Shown here: positions 37,151-45,444 of the stretch, piece after piece | Numbering within the stretch: the first letter of the stretch is position 1 | Layout of the letters: each line of letters begins with the position of its first letter | Origin: Clostridium polynesiense | GTDB lineage: Bacteria > Bacillota > Clostridia > Clostridiales > Clostridiaceae | Length of the DNA: 61,904 bases | Direction of reading: 5' to 3' | NCBI RefSeq assembly: GCF_000820705.1 | Contig: NZ_CCXI01000062.1 | Location: 1 to 61,904, forward strand | Notes under the pieces: model-generated | Seen by the model: the letters and a program-made list of their open reading frames with translations, nothing else | Told to the model about the DNA's origin: nothing | The model's database searches: none | Made by a program: the position numbers and the translations under genes

Positions 37151-38342
37151 AGTCGTCATTTGGTTCAATGGCTTTATTAATAAGACTGTATGCTTTAGTG
37201 CACTGTATATCTAATTCCAGCATTCTGTTGATGTTGCTTGGGATTTTATTAATAAGTTCTAATTGAGAGGATTTTTTCATCCTTTTTATCAGGATTCTTC
37301 CTTTATCATTAAAGGCGAGTATTCTTGCATAGCTGCTGGGTGTTCTTCTTAGGGAATCCAACTGGTAATTATCGAATCCTATAAAATACTGGCATAATAT
37401 TCTGTTTAACCTTGTATAAGTATATCTTTTGCTTTTTGAATTTAATATTAATTCTTTAAGGCTGTTACTATTTATAATGGAGGAATAAATCTTATTATCT
37501 AATCCCTCAGAGACATCAGGAAGTTTATTTAAATCATTGTTTAATAAAAGCTTATATTTCAAATAAGGAAACATATCTTCTTCAAAGGTGAATTCATAAT
37601 TACTTTCCTGAATCTCTTTAAGTTTGTTATAAGTGTAATCAGGAAGATGTTCCTTAATTAAATCAGGACTTTTAATCCTCAATGCCTCTCTAATTGCTGT
37701 AGCACTGGCAAAGTTACTGCTAAGTTCCTTGTGGTTATAGCCGTCTCCATGTCTAGTTATAGTCACCGGTTTAATGATGCTGTTTATTTTATCAAGAGCT
37801 TTACAATACTCTAACGCTAGAATATTGTTTGGAGATTCAATAAAACTCTCTATGCTTTCCTTTGTATTTATGTTGATATCTTTTAAAGTTAAATATTCTA
37901 TTAAGCTTTTAGATCGGGCTTTTGCAAAGGGAAGTCCTTCATCTAGATGTTTTTTTAAAAGCTCCCTGTATTCAATAGGTTCACTTCCTATAATCTTTGC
38001 TGAAGTTTTAATAAGATTTATATCTCCGCTTTCACTTCCAAAGGAAAGAAAATCTATTATGGATAAATCCTGAAGAAGCTTTACAGCTCCCTGGGCAAAG
38101 AATTCTGCTGAAGATACACTAAAGACAGCAGGAAGCTCAATAACAAGATCTGCTCCGGAAAGCACTGCGATTTCAGCCCTGTTCCATTTATTCATTATGG
38201 AGGGAATGCCTCTTTGCATAAAGTTACCACTCATAAGGCAAACTATAGCATCACAGCCTGTTAGTTCTTTTGTATAACGCATATGATATATGTGTCCTTT
38301 GTGAAGGGGATTATATTCGCAAATTATGGCCGCTGTTTTCAT
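37125..38342 (-). CDS. tmcAL: tRNA(Met) cytidine acetate ligase TmcAL (YlbM)
   Basis: Uses acetate and ATP to form N4-acetylcytidine at the wobble base of elongator tRNA-Met. The nucleotidyltransferase motif HKGH (in IICEYNPLHKGHIYHMR) and MSGNFMQRG are seen, together with the FGSESGD segment. 405 residues. It is divergent from pta-ackA, the acetate pathway, which is a suggestive but unproven metabolic neighbour. Confidence 0.94.
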   Translation of the reverse strand: MKTAAIICEYNPLHKGHIYHMRYTKELTGCDAIVCLMSGNFMQRGIPSIMNKWNRAEIAVLSGADLVIELPAVFSVSSAEFFAQGAVKLLQDLSIIDFLSFGSESGDINLIKTSAKIIGSEPIEYRELLKKHLDEGLPFAKARSKSLIEYLTLKDININTKESIESFIESPNNILALEYCKALDKINSIIKPVTITRHGDGYNHKELSSNFASATAIREALRIKSPDLIKEHLPDYTYNKLKEIQESNYEFTFEEDMFPYLKYKLLLNNDLNKLPDVSEGLDNKIYSSIINSNSLKELILNSKSKRYTYTRLNRILCQYFIGFDNYQLDSLRRTPSSYARILAFNDKGRILIKRMKKSSQLELINKIPSNINRMLELDIQCTKAYSLINKAIEPNDDYIKSPIYL

Positions 38343-38466
38343 ATCATCACCTTTTTAATTATTATTTATACTTAGTAATTATATATTAAAATCACTGCTA
38401 AAACACATAAAATTAAATTGTGTACATAAATTATTAACAAATAAAGTGCTTTTTATGTTTTTATTG

Positions 38467-38496
38467 TTGAAAAGTATATCATATAAGTTGTATATT
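38467..38496 (+). promoter_or_regulatory. Putative SigA promoter of pta-ackA
   Basis: TTGAAA (38467-38472), an 18-bp spacer and TATATT (38491-38496), about 40 bp before the pta start. Confidence 0.6.
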
Positions 38497-38536
38497 AATA
38501 TATGTAATCAAGTGTGCTTTGAAAGGAGAAATAAAC

Positions 38537-39535
38537 ATGGAGCTTATGAAAAATATTTGGGAAGCAGCTCAAAGAGATAGAAAGAGAATAGTGCTTCCTG
38601 AAGGTGAGGAAGAGAGAAATTTAATAGCTTCTCAAAAAATAAAAGAAAATGGCTTAGCAGATGTAATTCTAGTAGGCAACACAGAAGTTGTTAAGAAAAA
38701 AGCAGCTGAGTTAAATGTAAATTTAGAAGGTATTAAAATTGAAGATCCAGAAGCCTCAGATAAAATTGACACCTATGTTAACGCATTTTATGAAATAAGA
38801 AAAAATAAGGGTATGACCATAGAGAAAGCAAAAAAAATAGTTAGAGATCCATTATACTTCGGTACTATGATGGTGAAACTTGGAGATGCTGATGGTATGG
38901 TTTCTGGAGCAATACATACAACTGGAGATCTATTAAGACCAGGACTTCAGATAATTAAAACTTCTCCTGGTGTTTCTGTAGTTTCCAGCTTTTTTATTAT
39001 GCTTGTTCCAGGATCTGAATACGGAGATGAAGGTATGCTTTTATTCTCTGATTGTGCAGTAAACCCAAATCCAAATGCTGAACAATTAGCTTCAATAGCT
39101 ATTGCAACTGCTGAAACCGCTAAAAACTTATTTGGAATGTCACCGAATGTTGCAATGTTATCCTTCTCTACCATGGGTAGTGCGGATCATGAATTAGTAG
39201 ATAAAGTAAGAAAAGCAACAGAAATCGCAAAGGAACTGAGACCGGATCTTCATATAGATGGAGAAATGCAGCTTGATGCTGCTATAGTTCCTAAAGTAGC
39301 TTCCCAAAAAGCGCCTAACAGTCCTGTAGCTGGCAAAGCCAATGTATTAATTTTCCCTGATTTACAGGCTGGTAATATTGGGTACAAATTGGTTCAGAGA
39401 TTTGCTAATGCAGAGGCTATAGGACCAGTTTGTCAGGGTTTTGCTAAGCCAATTAACGACTTATCAAGAGGATGTTCCTATGAAGATATAGTTAATGTGG
39501 TAGCTATAACCGCTGTTCAGGCACAAAATATATAA
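38537..39535 (+). CDS. pta: Phosphate acetyltransferase
   Basis: Converts acetyl-CoA and phosphate to acetyl phosphate, the first step of ATP-yielding acetate formation. Clear family segments include RIVLPEGEEER at the start, VSGAIHTTGDLLRPGLQIIKT, and the C-terminal VLIFPDLQAGNIGYKLVQR. ATG 38537 sits after AAAGGAGAAA; the in-frame TTG at 38519 is upstream of that site and unlikely. 332 residues, single-domain type. Same operon as ackA. Confidence 0.97.
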   Translation: MELMKNIWEAAQRDRKRIVLPEGEEERNLIASQKIKENGLADVILVGNTEVVKKKAAELNVNLEGIKIEDPEASDKIDTYVNAFYEIRKNKGMTIEKAKKIVRDPLYFGTMMVKLGDADGMVSGAIHTTGDLLRPGLQIIKTSPGVSVVSSFFIMLVPGSEYGDEGMLLFSDCAVNPNPNAEQLASIAIATAETAKNLFGMSPNVAMLSFSTMGSADHELVDKVRKATEIAKELRPDLHIDGEMQLDAAIVPKVASQKAPNSPVAGKANVLIFPDLQAGNIGYKLVQRFANAEAIGPVCQGFAKPINDLSRGCSYEDIVNVVAITAVQAQNI

Positions 39536-39558
39536 TTTATTTTTAAGGAGTGTTACAT

Positions 39559-40758
39559 ATGAAAGTTCTCGTTATTAATTGTGGAAGTTCGTCACTAAAA
39601 TATCAGCTTATTAATATGGATAATGAATCTGTATTAGCTAAAGGCCTGGTAGAAAGAATAGGAATAGACGGTTCTATTCTTACTCAAAAAGTAGAAGGCA
39701 GAGAGAAATTTATAATTGAACAGCCAATGAAAGACCATAAGGATGCTATAAAATTAGTTTTAAATGCATTAGTTGATAAGACAAATGGTGTAATAAACGA
39801 TATGTCTGAAATCTCAGCAGTAGGACATAGAGTTGTTCACTGAGGAGAAAAATACGCAAATTCGGTACTAATTGACGATTCAGTTATGAGCTATCTAGAA
39901 GAATGTGTAAAATTAGCTCCTCTGCACAATCCACCAAACATCATAGGAATAAATGCATGCAAGGAATTAATGCCAAATACACCAATGGTAGCAGTTTTTG
40001 ATACAGCCTTCCATCAAACAATGCCTCAGGAGGCTTATATGTATGCTTTACCTTATGAATATTACACTGAATATGGAATAAGAAAATATGGATTCCATGG
40101 AACTTCTCATAAGTATGTTGCTACTAAAGCTGCAGAGGCTATGGGTAAAGACATTAAAGACTTAAATATAATTACTTGTCACTTAGGCAATGGATCAAGT
40201 GTAACTGCTGTGAAAGGCGGCGTTTCAGTAGATACCAGTATGGGTTTTACTCCTCTTGAAGGCTTAGCAATGGGAACTAGAAGCGGCAGTATCGATCCTG
40301 CTATTACAGCTTTCTTAAGCAAAGAATTAAATTTATCTGCTCAGGAAGTAGTAGATGTATTAAATAAAAAATCAGGAGTGCTTGGTTTATCAGGAGTTAG
40401 CAGCGATTTTAGAGATATAGAAAATGCTGCTGCTGAAGGCAATAAAAGAGCACAATTAGCTTTAGATTTATTTAATTATAAAGTAAAACAATATATAGGA
40501 TCCTATGCAGCAGTGTTAGGAAAGGTAGATTGTATAGTATTTACTGCAGGCCTAGGAGAAAATTCACCAGAAACAAGAGAAGCGGTTTGCCAGGGATTAG
40601 AATTTTTAGGTGCAAAGATTGATACTGCTAAAAATAAAGTTAGAGGCAAACTTACAGAAATTAATACTGATGACTCCAAAGTAAAAATTTATACAATTCC
40701 TACTGATGAAGAAATGATGATTGCTAAAGATACCATGGAAATTGTTTCTTCAAAATAA
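39559..40758 (+). pseudogene. ackA: Acetate kinase with an in-frame TGA codon at 39841
   Basis: Makes ATP and acetate from acetyl phosphate. Both halves are perfectly conserved and in one frame ([15 protein letters not shown]; then [45 protein letters not shown]). At 39841-39843 the codon after VGHRVVH is TGA, where relatives have the first Gly of HGGE; a single G-to-T change turns GGA into TGA. TGA is the normal stop for gpsA, ffh and other genes here, so recoding is unlikely. The product would be a 94-residue fragment unless this is a sequence error. Full length is 399 codons; AAGGAG precedes ATG 39559. Confidence 0.9.
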
Positions 40759-40766
40759 CAAATTTC

Positions 40767-40795
40767 TTGACTTTTAAAATTCTAGTCTATATAAT
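40767..40795 (+). promoter_or_regulatory. SigA promoter of the DUF177-rpmF operon
   Basis: TTGACT (40767-40772), a 17-bp spacer and consensus TATAAT (40790-40795). One of the strongest promoter matches in the window. Confidence 0.75.
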
Positions 40796-40809
40796 AAATT
40801 GTGTTTGTA

Positions 40810-40823
40810 AAGTAAATTTACTT
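40810..40823 (+). promoter_or_regulatory. Palindrome AAGTAAATTTACTT just after the predicted transcription start
   Basis: A perfect 14-bp palindrome at about +8 to +21 of the predicted transcript, immediately before the ribosome binding site at 40826. This is a typical position for a repressor operator. No regulator is assigned. Confidence 0.4.
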
Positions 40824-40837
40824 GCAAGGGGTGAATA

Positions 40838-40915
40838 ATGCGCTCTAGACTCGAGCTGTGCTTTTTAAGCATAATATGCTATGGCATGAGGGTATTCCCA
40901 GAGTTGATTATATGA
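40838..40915 (+). CDS. Possible 25-codon upstream reading frame overlapping the DUF177 gene
   Basis: ATG 40838 lies 6 nt after the strong AAGGGG site and opens a frame (MRSRLELCFLSI...) that ends in TGA at 40913-40915, overlapping the DUF177 start as ATGA. It uses rare codons (CGC, CGA, CTC) unlike its neighbours. It could be a leader peptide giving translational coupling, or the bases may only be a spacer between the ribosome binding site and the real start. Confidence 0.35.
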   Translation: MRSRLELCFLSIICYGMRVFPELII

Positions 40916-41412
40916 TAATAGAATTTAATGAACTACTCAAAAGAAAAAGCTATGCAAAAGATATTGATCTTAGCTTTAACATGAAATCTTTCCTTTATCA
41001 AGGGGATGAAATTATATTTAAATCTCCTGTAAAGGCTAAAGGCAAGGCATCTATTCAAGAGGATATTATTCATTTTGATGTACAGGTAAGCTTTGTAATA
41101 GAACTTACCTGTACCAGATGTCTGGATAGATATACTTCAAATTTTGATATAAATATATTTGAAGAATATACTAACAATCCTAAAAAGGAAAGTGAAGATA
41201 TTATTTTTATAACTGAAGACAGCATAGATATGGAAGAAGTTATTAAGAATAATATTTTATTATCTCTTCCCATTAAAAAGTTATGCAGTAATGACTGCAA
41301 AGGCTTATGCCAACACTGCGGAGCAAATTTAAATAAATCTCAATGTAATTGCTCACAGGATGATATTGATATTAGAATGGCAAAGCTTAAGGACTTGTTT
41401 TTATCTGATTAA
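40912..41412 (+). CDS. DUF177 domain protein (YceD family)
   Basis: The conserved gene upstream of rpmF in most bacteria; the plant and bacterial family is linked to 23S rRNA/50S biogenesis. From ATG 40912 the product starts MIIEFNELLKRKSYAKDIDL and has 166 residues. Cys-rich motifs CTRCLDRY and CKGLCQHCGANLNKSQCNC could bind zinc. No good ribosome binding site is near ATG 40912; the strong AAGGGGTGA is 78 nt upstream. The in-frame codon at 40858 gives a longer, atypical N-terminus and is not chosen. Confidence 0.88.
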   Translation: MIIEFNELLKRKSYAKDIDLSFNMKSFLYQGDEIIFKSPVKAKGKASIQEDIIHFDVQVSFVIELTCTRCLDRYTSNFDINIFEEYTNNPKKESEDIIFITEDSIDMEEVIKNNILLSLPIKKLCSNDCKGLCQHCGANLNKSQCNCSQDDIDIRMAKLKDLFLSD

Positions 41413-41425
41413 GGAGGTGTTATAA

Positions 41426-41608
41426 ATGGGAAATCCAGCAAGAAAATTCTCTAAAGCTAGAAGAGATTCTAGAAGAGCTCAAACTTTTAAATTAAGCGCA
41501 CCTGGTATTGTTGAATGTCCACAGTGTCATGAAATGAAGCTTGCTCATAGAGTATGTAAGAGTTGTGGATATTACAAAGGTAAAGAAGTAGTTGCGTCAG
41601 AAAAATAA
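41426..41608 (+). CDS. rpmF: 50S ribosomal protein L32
   Basis: 60 residues with the four zinc-binding Cys (CPQC and CKSCGYY) of the C+ type, and the conserved [18 protein letters not shown] start. AAGGAGGTG precedes the ATG. Follows DUF177 by 13 nt and ends before a terminator. Confidence 0.97.
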   Translation: MGNPARKFSKARRDSRRAQTFKLSAPGIVECPQCHEMKLAHRVCKSCGYYKGKEVVASEK

Positions 41609-41635
41609 AGAAAGTCATATGACTTTCTTTTCTTT
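41607..41635 (+). terminator. Terminator after rpmF
   Basis: AAAGAAAGTC pairs with GACTTTCTTT around ATAT, followed by TTCTTT. It may be partial, since plsX follows closely. Confidence 0.8.
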
Positions 41636-41661
41636 ATATTAAAGTAAAAGGAGAATTATAT

Positions 41662-42666
41662 ATGAATATAGCTATAGATGGTATGGGTGGAGATAATGCG
41701 CCTCACGCTGTAGTTGAAGGTGCTTTGAAAGCCTTAGAAGAATTCAAAGACATAAATATCACTTTAACTGGAAATGAAGATGTAATCTATAAAGAACTTT
41801 CTAAATATAACTATGACAAAAATAGAATTTCAGTTGAAAAAGCTGATGAAGTAATTTCTCCTAACGAACAGCCTGTTAAGGCGGTAAGAAAGAAAAAAAA
41901 TTCCACATTAAACAGAGCTGTAGGATTGGTAAAAGAAGGAACCTGTGATGCCGTTATATCAGCAGGAAGTACCGGGGCATTTCTTGCAGCTTCTTTGTTA
42001 ACTTTGGGAAGAATTAAAGGGGTAGATAGACCCGCTTTAGCCCCATTAATGCCAGGGGTAAAGGGTAATTTTCTGGTTCTTGACTCAGGAGCTAATGCTG
42101 AATGCAAACCTCAAAATTTACTTCAGTTTGCAGTTATGGGCAAAAACTATTTTGAAAATGTTTTAGGCGTTACAAACCCTAAAATAGGATTAATAAATAT
42201 TGGTGCTGAGGAAGAAAAAGGAAATGAATTGACTAAAGCAGCATATAAGCTTCTTTCTACCTCTAGTTTAAATTTTGTAGGAAATGTGGAACCAAGAGAT
42301 ATAAGCAGCGGTAATGTTCAGGTCTTAGTTTGTGATGGTTTTGTAGGAAATACTGTTTTAAAAATGTATGGAGGAGTAGCTTCGAATATTTTTTCCATTA
42401 TAAAGAAGGAAATAATGTCTACATTTAGGAGCAAATTAGGCGGAGTCCTTTTAAAACCTGTGTTTCAAAATATTAAAAAGAAATTTGATTATAAAGAACA
42501 CGGCGGTGCACCCTTTATTGGAGTCAATGGAATATGTATTAAAGCTCATGGTAGTTCCGACGCCTTGGCCATTAAAAATGCCATTAGACAGGCAAAGAAG
42601 TTCTATGATAATGATTTTATTAATAAAATGAAGCAGGAAGTAGAAAACTTAAATATAGAAGAATAA
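41662..42666 (+). CDS. plsX: Phosphate acyltransferase PlsX
   Basis: Forms acyl phosphate from acyl-ACP for phosphatidic acid synthesis. The start [26 protein letters not shown] and the C-terminal [17 protein letters not shown] are typical. 334 residues. AAAAGGAG precedes the ATG. It couples the acyl-ACP made with acpP (next gene) to phospholipid synthesis; gpsA and fakA in this window feed the same pathway. Confidence 0.97.
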   Translation: MNIAIDGMGGDNAPHAVVEGALKALEEFKDINITLTGNEDVIYKELSKYNYDKNRISVEKADEVISPNEQPVKAVRKKKNSTLNRAVGLVKEGTCDAVISAGSTGAFLAASLLTLGRIKGVDRPALAPLMPGVKGNFLVLDSGANAECKPQNLLQFAVMGKNYFENVLGVTNPKIGLINIGAEEEKGNELTKAAYKLLSTSSLNFVGNVEPRDISSGNVQVLVCDGFVGNTVLKMYGGVASNIFSIIKKEIMSTFRSKLGGVLLKPVFQNIKKKFDYKEHGGAPFIGVNGICIKAHGSSDALAIKNAIRQAKKFYDNDFINKMKQEVENLNIEE

Positions 42667-42706
42667 ATCATCAATAAAATAAAAACAATTATTACTGAAG
42701 ATGATA

Positions 42707-42736
42707 TTGACTAATATTTCATTTCTGTAATATTAT
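42707..42736 (+). promoter_or_regulatory. Putative SigA promoter of acpP
   Basis: TTGACT (42707-42712), an 18-bp spacer and TATTAT (42731-42736), in the 101-bp gap after plsX. Confidence 0.45.
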
Positions 42737-42767
42737 CTTAATATAATATGTTAGGGAGGTGAAAGGG

Positions 42768-43001
42768 ATGGTTTTCGAAAAGATTAAATCAATAATTGCT
42801 GATAAACTGAGTATTGATGAGGATACTATAACAATGGAGTCTGCCTTCATTGAAGACCTAGGTGCTGATTCTCTTGATATAGTTGAGTTGATAATGACAT
42901 TAGAAGATGAATTTGAAATTGAAATTCCAGATGAGGATGCTGAAGGAATAGTTACAGTAGGGGACGTAGTGGAATATATAAAGTCACATACTGAAGAATA
43001 A
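42768..43001 (+). CDS. acpP: Acyl carrier protein
   Basis: 77 residues, acidic, with the phosphopantetheine attachment Ser in [13 protein letters not shown] 42768 follows GGGAGGTGAAAG; the in-frame GTG at 42759 lies inside that site. Carries acyl chains for fatty-acid synthesis and for PlsX. Confidence 0.97.
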   Translation: MVFEKIKSIIADKLSIDEDTITMESAFIEDLGADSLDIVELIMTLEDEFEIEIPDEDAEGIVTVGDVVEYIKSHTEE

Positions 43002-43003
43002 TA

Positions 43004-43031
43004 TAAGTCCCGTTAATTCGGGGCTTTAATT
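43004..43031 (+). terminator. Probable terminator after acpP
   Basis: An 8-bp stem AAGTCCCG with CGGGGCTT (one G-U pair), a 6-nt loop and a weak T-rich tail. Confidence 0.6.
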
Positions 43032-43109
43032 ATTAAATTAATAAGTTTATTCTTGAATCTACTTCTAAAGCAGATTGAAGAATATACTTCCAGGAGTTGA
43101 AACTAATAA

Positions 43110-43805
43110 ATGAATAATAGCATTAATTCTTTAGAGAATAAATTAGGTATAAAATTTACAAATAAAGCATTATTAATAACAGCACTGACTCATAGTTCTT
43201 ATGCTAATCAATATAAGAATGTTCAGTTTAATGAACGACTTGAGTTCCTTGGAGATTCAGTGCTTCAGCTTACTATAACTGAGTACCTTTTCAGCTTTTT
43301 TAAAGATAAATCCGAAGGTGAATTGACTAAACTAAGGGCCCTTATCGTTTGTGAAAGTTCTCTTTATGAGATTGCAAAAAAACTGGATTTAGGTAACTAT
43401 ATACGAATGAGCAAAGGGGAGGAGTTAACTGGAGGAAGAGAAAGGCCCTCCCTCCTTGCTGACTGTGTAGAAGCTGTTATTGCATCTATATATCTTGATA
43501 AAGGCATTGATACAGTAAAAAAGTTTATTATAAATAACTTTGTGGATATTATAGATAAAGCCACTAATAATCAAATTATTTTGGATTATAAAACACGACT
43601 ACAGGAGATCCTGCAGAGACAAGGTGATGTAACAATTAAATATGATTTAGTAAAATATGAAGGACCGCCTCACAGGAGAAAATTTTATACTGCAGTGTTA
43701 ATTGAAAATAAAATCATGGGTGAAGGCTCCGGCTACAGCAAAAAAGAATCAGAGCAAAGTGCTGCAAAAAAAGCTCTACTACACTTGGAGGGGAAAAATG
43801 TCTAA
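43110..43805 (+). CDS. rnc: Ribonuclease III
   Basis: Double-strand-specific endonuclease that processes rRNA precursors and structured mRNAs. The signature NERLEFLGDSVL is at about residues 41-52, followed by ADCVEAVIASIYLD with the second metal-binding acidic residues, and a C-terminal double-stranded RNA-binding domain (from about 155, ending KKESEQSAAKKALLHL). 231 residues. Overlaps the next gene by 7 nt. Confidence 0.97.
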   Translation: MNNSINSLENKLGIKFTNKALLITALTHSSYANQYKNVQFNERLEFLGDSVLQLTITEYLFSFFKDKSEGELTKLRALIVCESSLYEIAKKLDLGNYIRMSKGEELTGGRERPSLLADCVEAVIASIYLDKGIDTVKKFIINNFVDIIDKATNNQIILDYKTRLQEILQRQGDVTIKYDLVKYEGPPHRRKFYTAVLIENKIMGEGSGYSKKESEQSAAKKALLHLEGKNV

Positions 43806-44874
43806 ATCTTATTATATAATACCTATATTTGTCCCTCATCTAGGATGTCCCCATAACTGTGTTTTTTGTAACCAAAGTATTATCGCTTCAAAGGAAGAAG
43901 ATGTAACAGCGGATAAAGCAGATAAAATAATAAAAGAATATCTAAGTACCATAGTTAATAAAGAAGCAACTATTGAAATTTCTTTTTTTGGAGGAACCTT
44001 TACTGCAATAAATATAGAGAAGCAGAAAGAACTGCTGAAAGTAGCAAAAAAATATAAAGAGATTGGCGCTGTTAAGTATATAAGACTATCTACAAGGCCT
44101 GACTATATTAATACTGAGATATTGGAACATCTAAAAAGCTACTCTGTAGATATCATAGAACTAGGAGTTCAGTCATTGGATTATGAAGTATTAAAACTGT
44201 CAGGCAGAGGTCATGATAAAAATGATGTTACAATGGCATCACAGCTTATAAAAGAATATGGGTTTATCTTGGGTCACCAGATAATGCTTGGTCTTCCCGG
44301 TGATACTCCTGAAAAAGATATTAAAACTGCAGAGGAAAGCATATCTATGAAACCTGATTTGTGCCGATTATATCCGACATTGGTTATTAAAGATACTCCT
44401 ATGGAAATGATGTATAACAGAGGAATATATAAGCCCTATAGTCTTGAGGAAGCAGTTGGTATAACAAAACATCTATATACTATGTATTGCGCTAATAATA
44501 TACCTATAATTAGACTCGGACTACAGCCTACAGAAAGCATTAATGTTAATGGTGATGTAATTTCTGGCCCCTTTCATCCTGCCTTCAGGGAACTGGTGGA
44601 AGGAAGTATAATCAATGATATGATATTTAATTATTTAAAATCAAAAAAAGGTAAATATAATATAAATGTAAATTCTAAAGATATTTCTAAATTATATGCA
44701 GATAAAAAGAAATATTTTTATAGAACTTTAGAGAATTTAAACGATATAATTCTACAAGTAAATATAGAAAATGATATTAAAAAAGGCGAAATTAAAATAT
44801 TTAATGACTGCGAGTGTAGTTATCTGTCGATATATAAATATATGTTAACAGACCCATATAGAAGGAAATTTTGA
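43799..44874 (+). CDS. Radical SAM protein, Elp3-like, of unknown specificity
   Basis: Radical SAM enzyme with the cluster motif CPHNCVFC near residues 16-23, the SFFGGTF segment and ELGVQSLD typical of Elp3/HemN-like radical SAM proteins. No HAT-acetyltransferase domain follows, so it is not a full Elp3. I chose ATG 43799, 7 nt after GGAGGGG and overlapping the rnc stop. 358 residues. The rnc-radical SAM-spoVS-smc order is a clostridial pattern; the substrate is unknown. Confidence 0.88.
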
Positions 44875-44956
44875 AGTTTCATAGAATTATAACACTATAA
44901 GTAAAACAATTTACAATTTAGTTACATTATTTTCTTACTTATAGGAGGAATTGATT

Positions 44957-45217
44957 ATGGAAGTATTAAAAGTATCAGCACAGTCACAGCCTAAATCTGT
45001 AGCAGGTGCTCTAGCTGCGGTCTTAAGGGAGAATCTGACAGCTGAAGTTCAAGCAGTAGGAGCAGGAGCAGTTAACCAAGCAGTTAAAGCTATTGCTATT
45101 ACAAGGGGGTTCGTAGCACCTAACGGTATTGATTTAGTAGTAATTCCAGCATTTTCAGAAATTTCTATTGAAGGCGAGGAAAGAACAGCTATAAAATTCA
45201 TTGTCGAACCTAGATAA
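44957..45217 (+). CDS. spoVS: Stage V sporulation protein S
   Basis: 86-residue Alba-like small protein, very strongly conserved (MEVLKVSAQSQPKSVAGALA, then AGAVNQAVKAIAITRG). In Bacillus, SpoVS affects sporulation and septation. AGGAGG precedes ATG 44957. It ends before a strong terminator, so it is probably monocistronic. Confidence 0.97.
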   Translation: MEVLKVSAQSQPKSVAGALAAVLRENLTAEVQAVGAGAVNQAVKAIAITRGFVAPNGIDLVVIPAFSEISIEGEERTAIKFIVEPR

Positions 45218-45232
45218 TTTAAGATGATAACA

Positions 45233-45266
45233 GGCCTTAGAGACATCTCTAAGGCCTTACTTTTAT
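45233..45266 (+). terminator. Rho-independent terminator after spoVS
   Basis: GGCCTTAGAGA and TCTCTAAGGCC form an 11-bp complementary pair with a tight turn, followed by TTACTTTTATT. Confidence 0.88.
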
Positions 45267-45330
45267 TACTAAGAATATTGATATTTAGTTCATAATAATA
45301 TAAACTTAATAGAGAAAATGAGGTGATTAT

Positions 45331-45432
45331 ATGAAACCTGCTAAAAGAAAGCAATTAGCCAGATTGTTAGTTTTTTGGTTAGTATTCATTTTCTTAATAG
45401 GCCTTATACCAATGGTAGCTTTGACTAGATAA
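45331..45432 (+). CDS. Uncharacterised small single-pass membrane protein, 33 residues
   Basis: ATG 45331 follows GAGGTGAT at 45320-45327. The product is a basic N-terminus (MKPAKRKQLAR) followed by one hydrophobic helix (LLVFWLVFIFLIGLIPMVA) and LTR. It lies between the spoVS terminator and smc and ends 12 nt before the smc start, so it would share the smc transcript. No known family recognised. Good ribosome binding site and compact spacing support reality. Confidence 0.6.
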   Translation: MKPAKRKQLARLLVFWLVFIFLIGLIPMVALTR

Positions 45433-45444
45433 AGGAGTAATAAT

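Noticed and set aside
39841-39843. TGA in ackA as a recoded glycine, tryptophan or selenocysteine codon
   Set aside because: TGA ends gpsA, ffh and other genes at their expected lengths here, the site is glycine in relatives, and no selenocysteine insertion element is seen.
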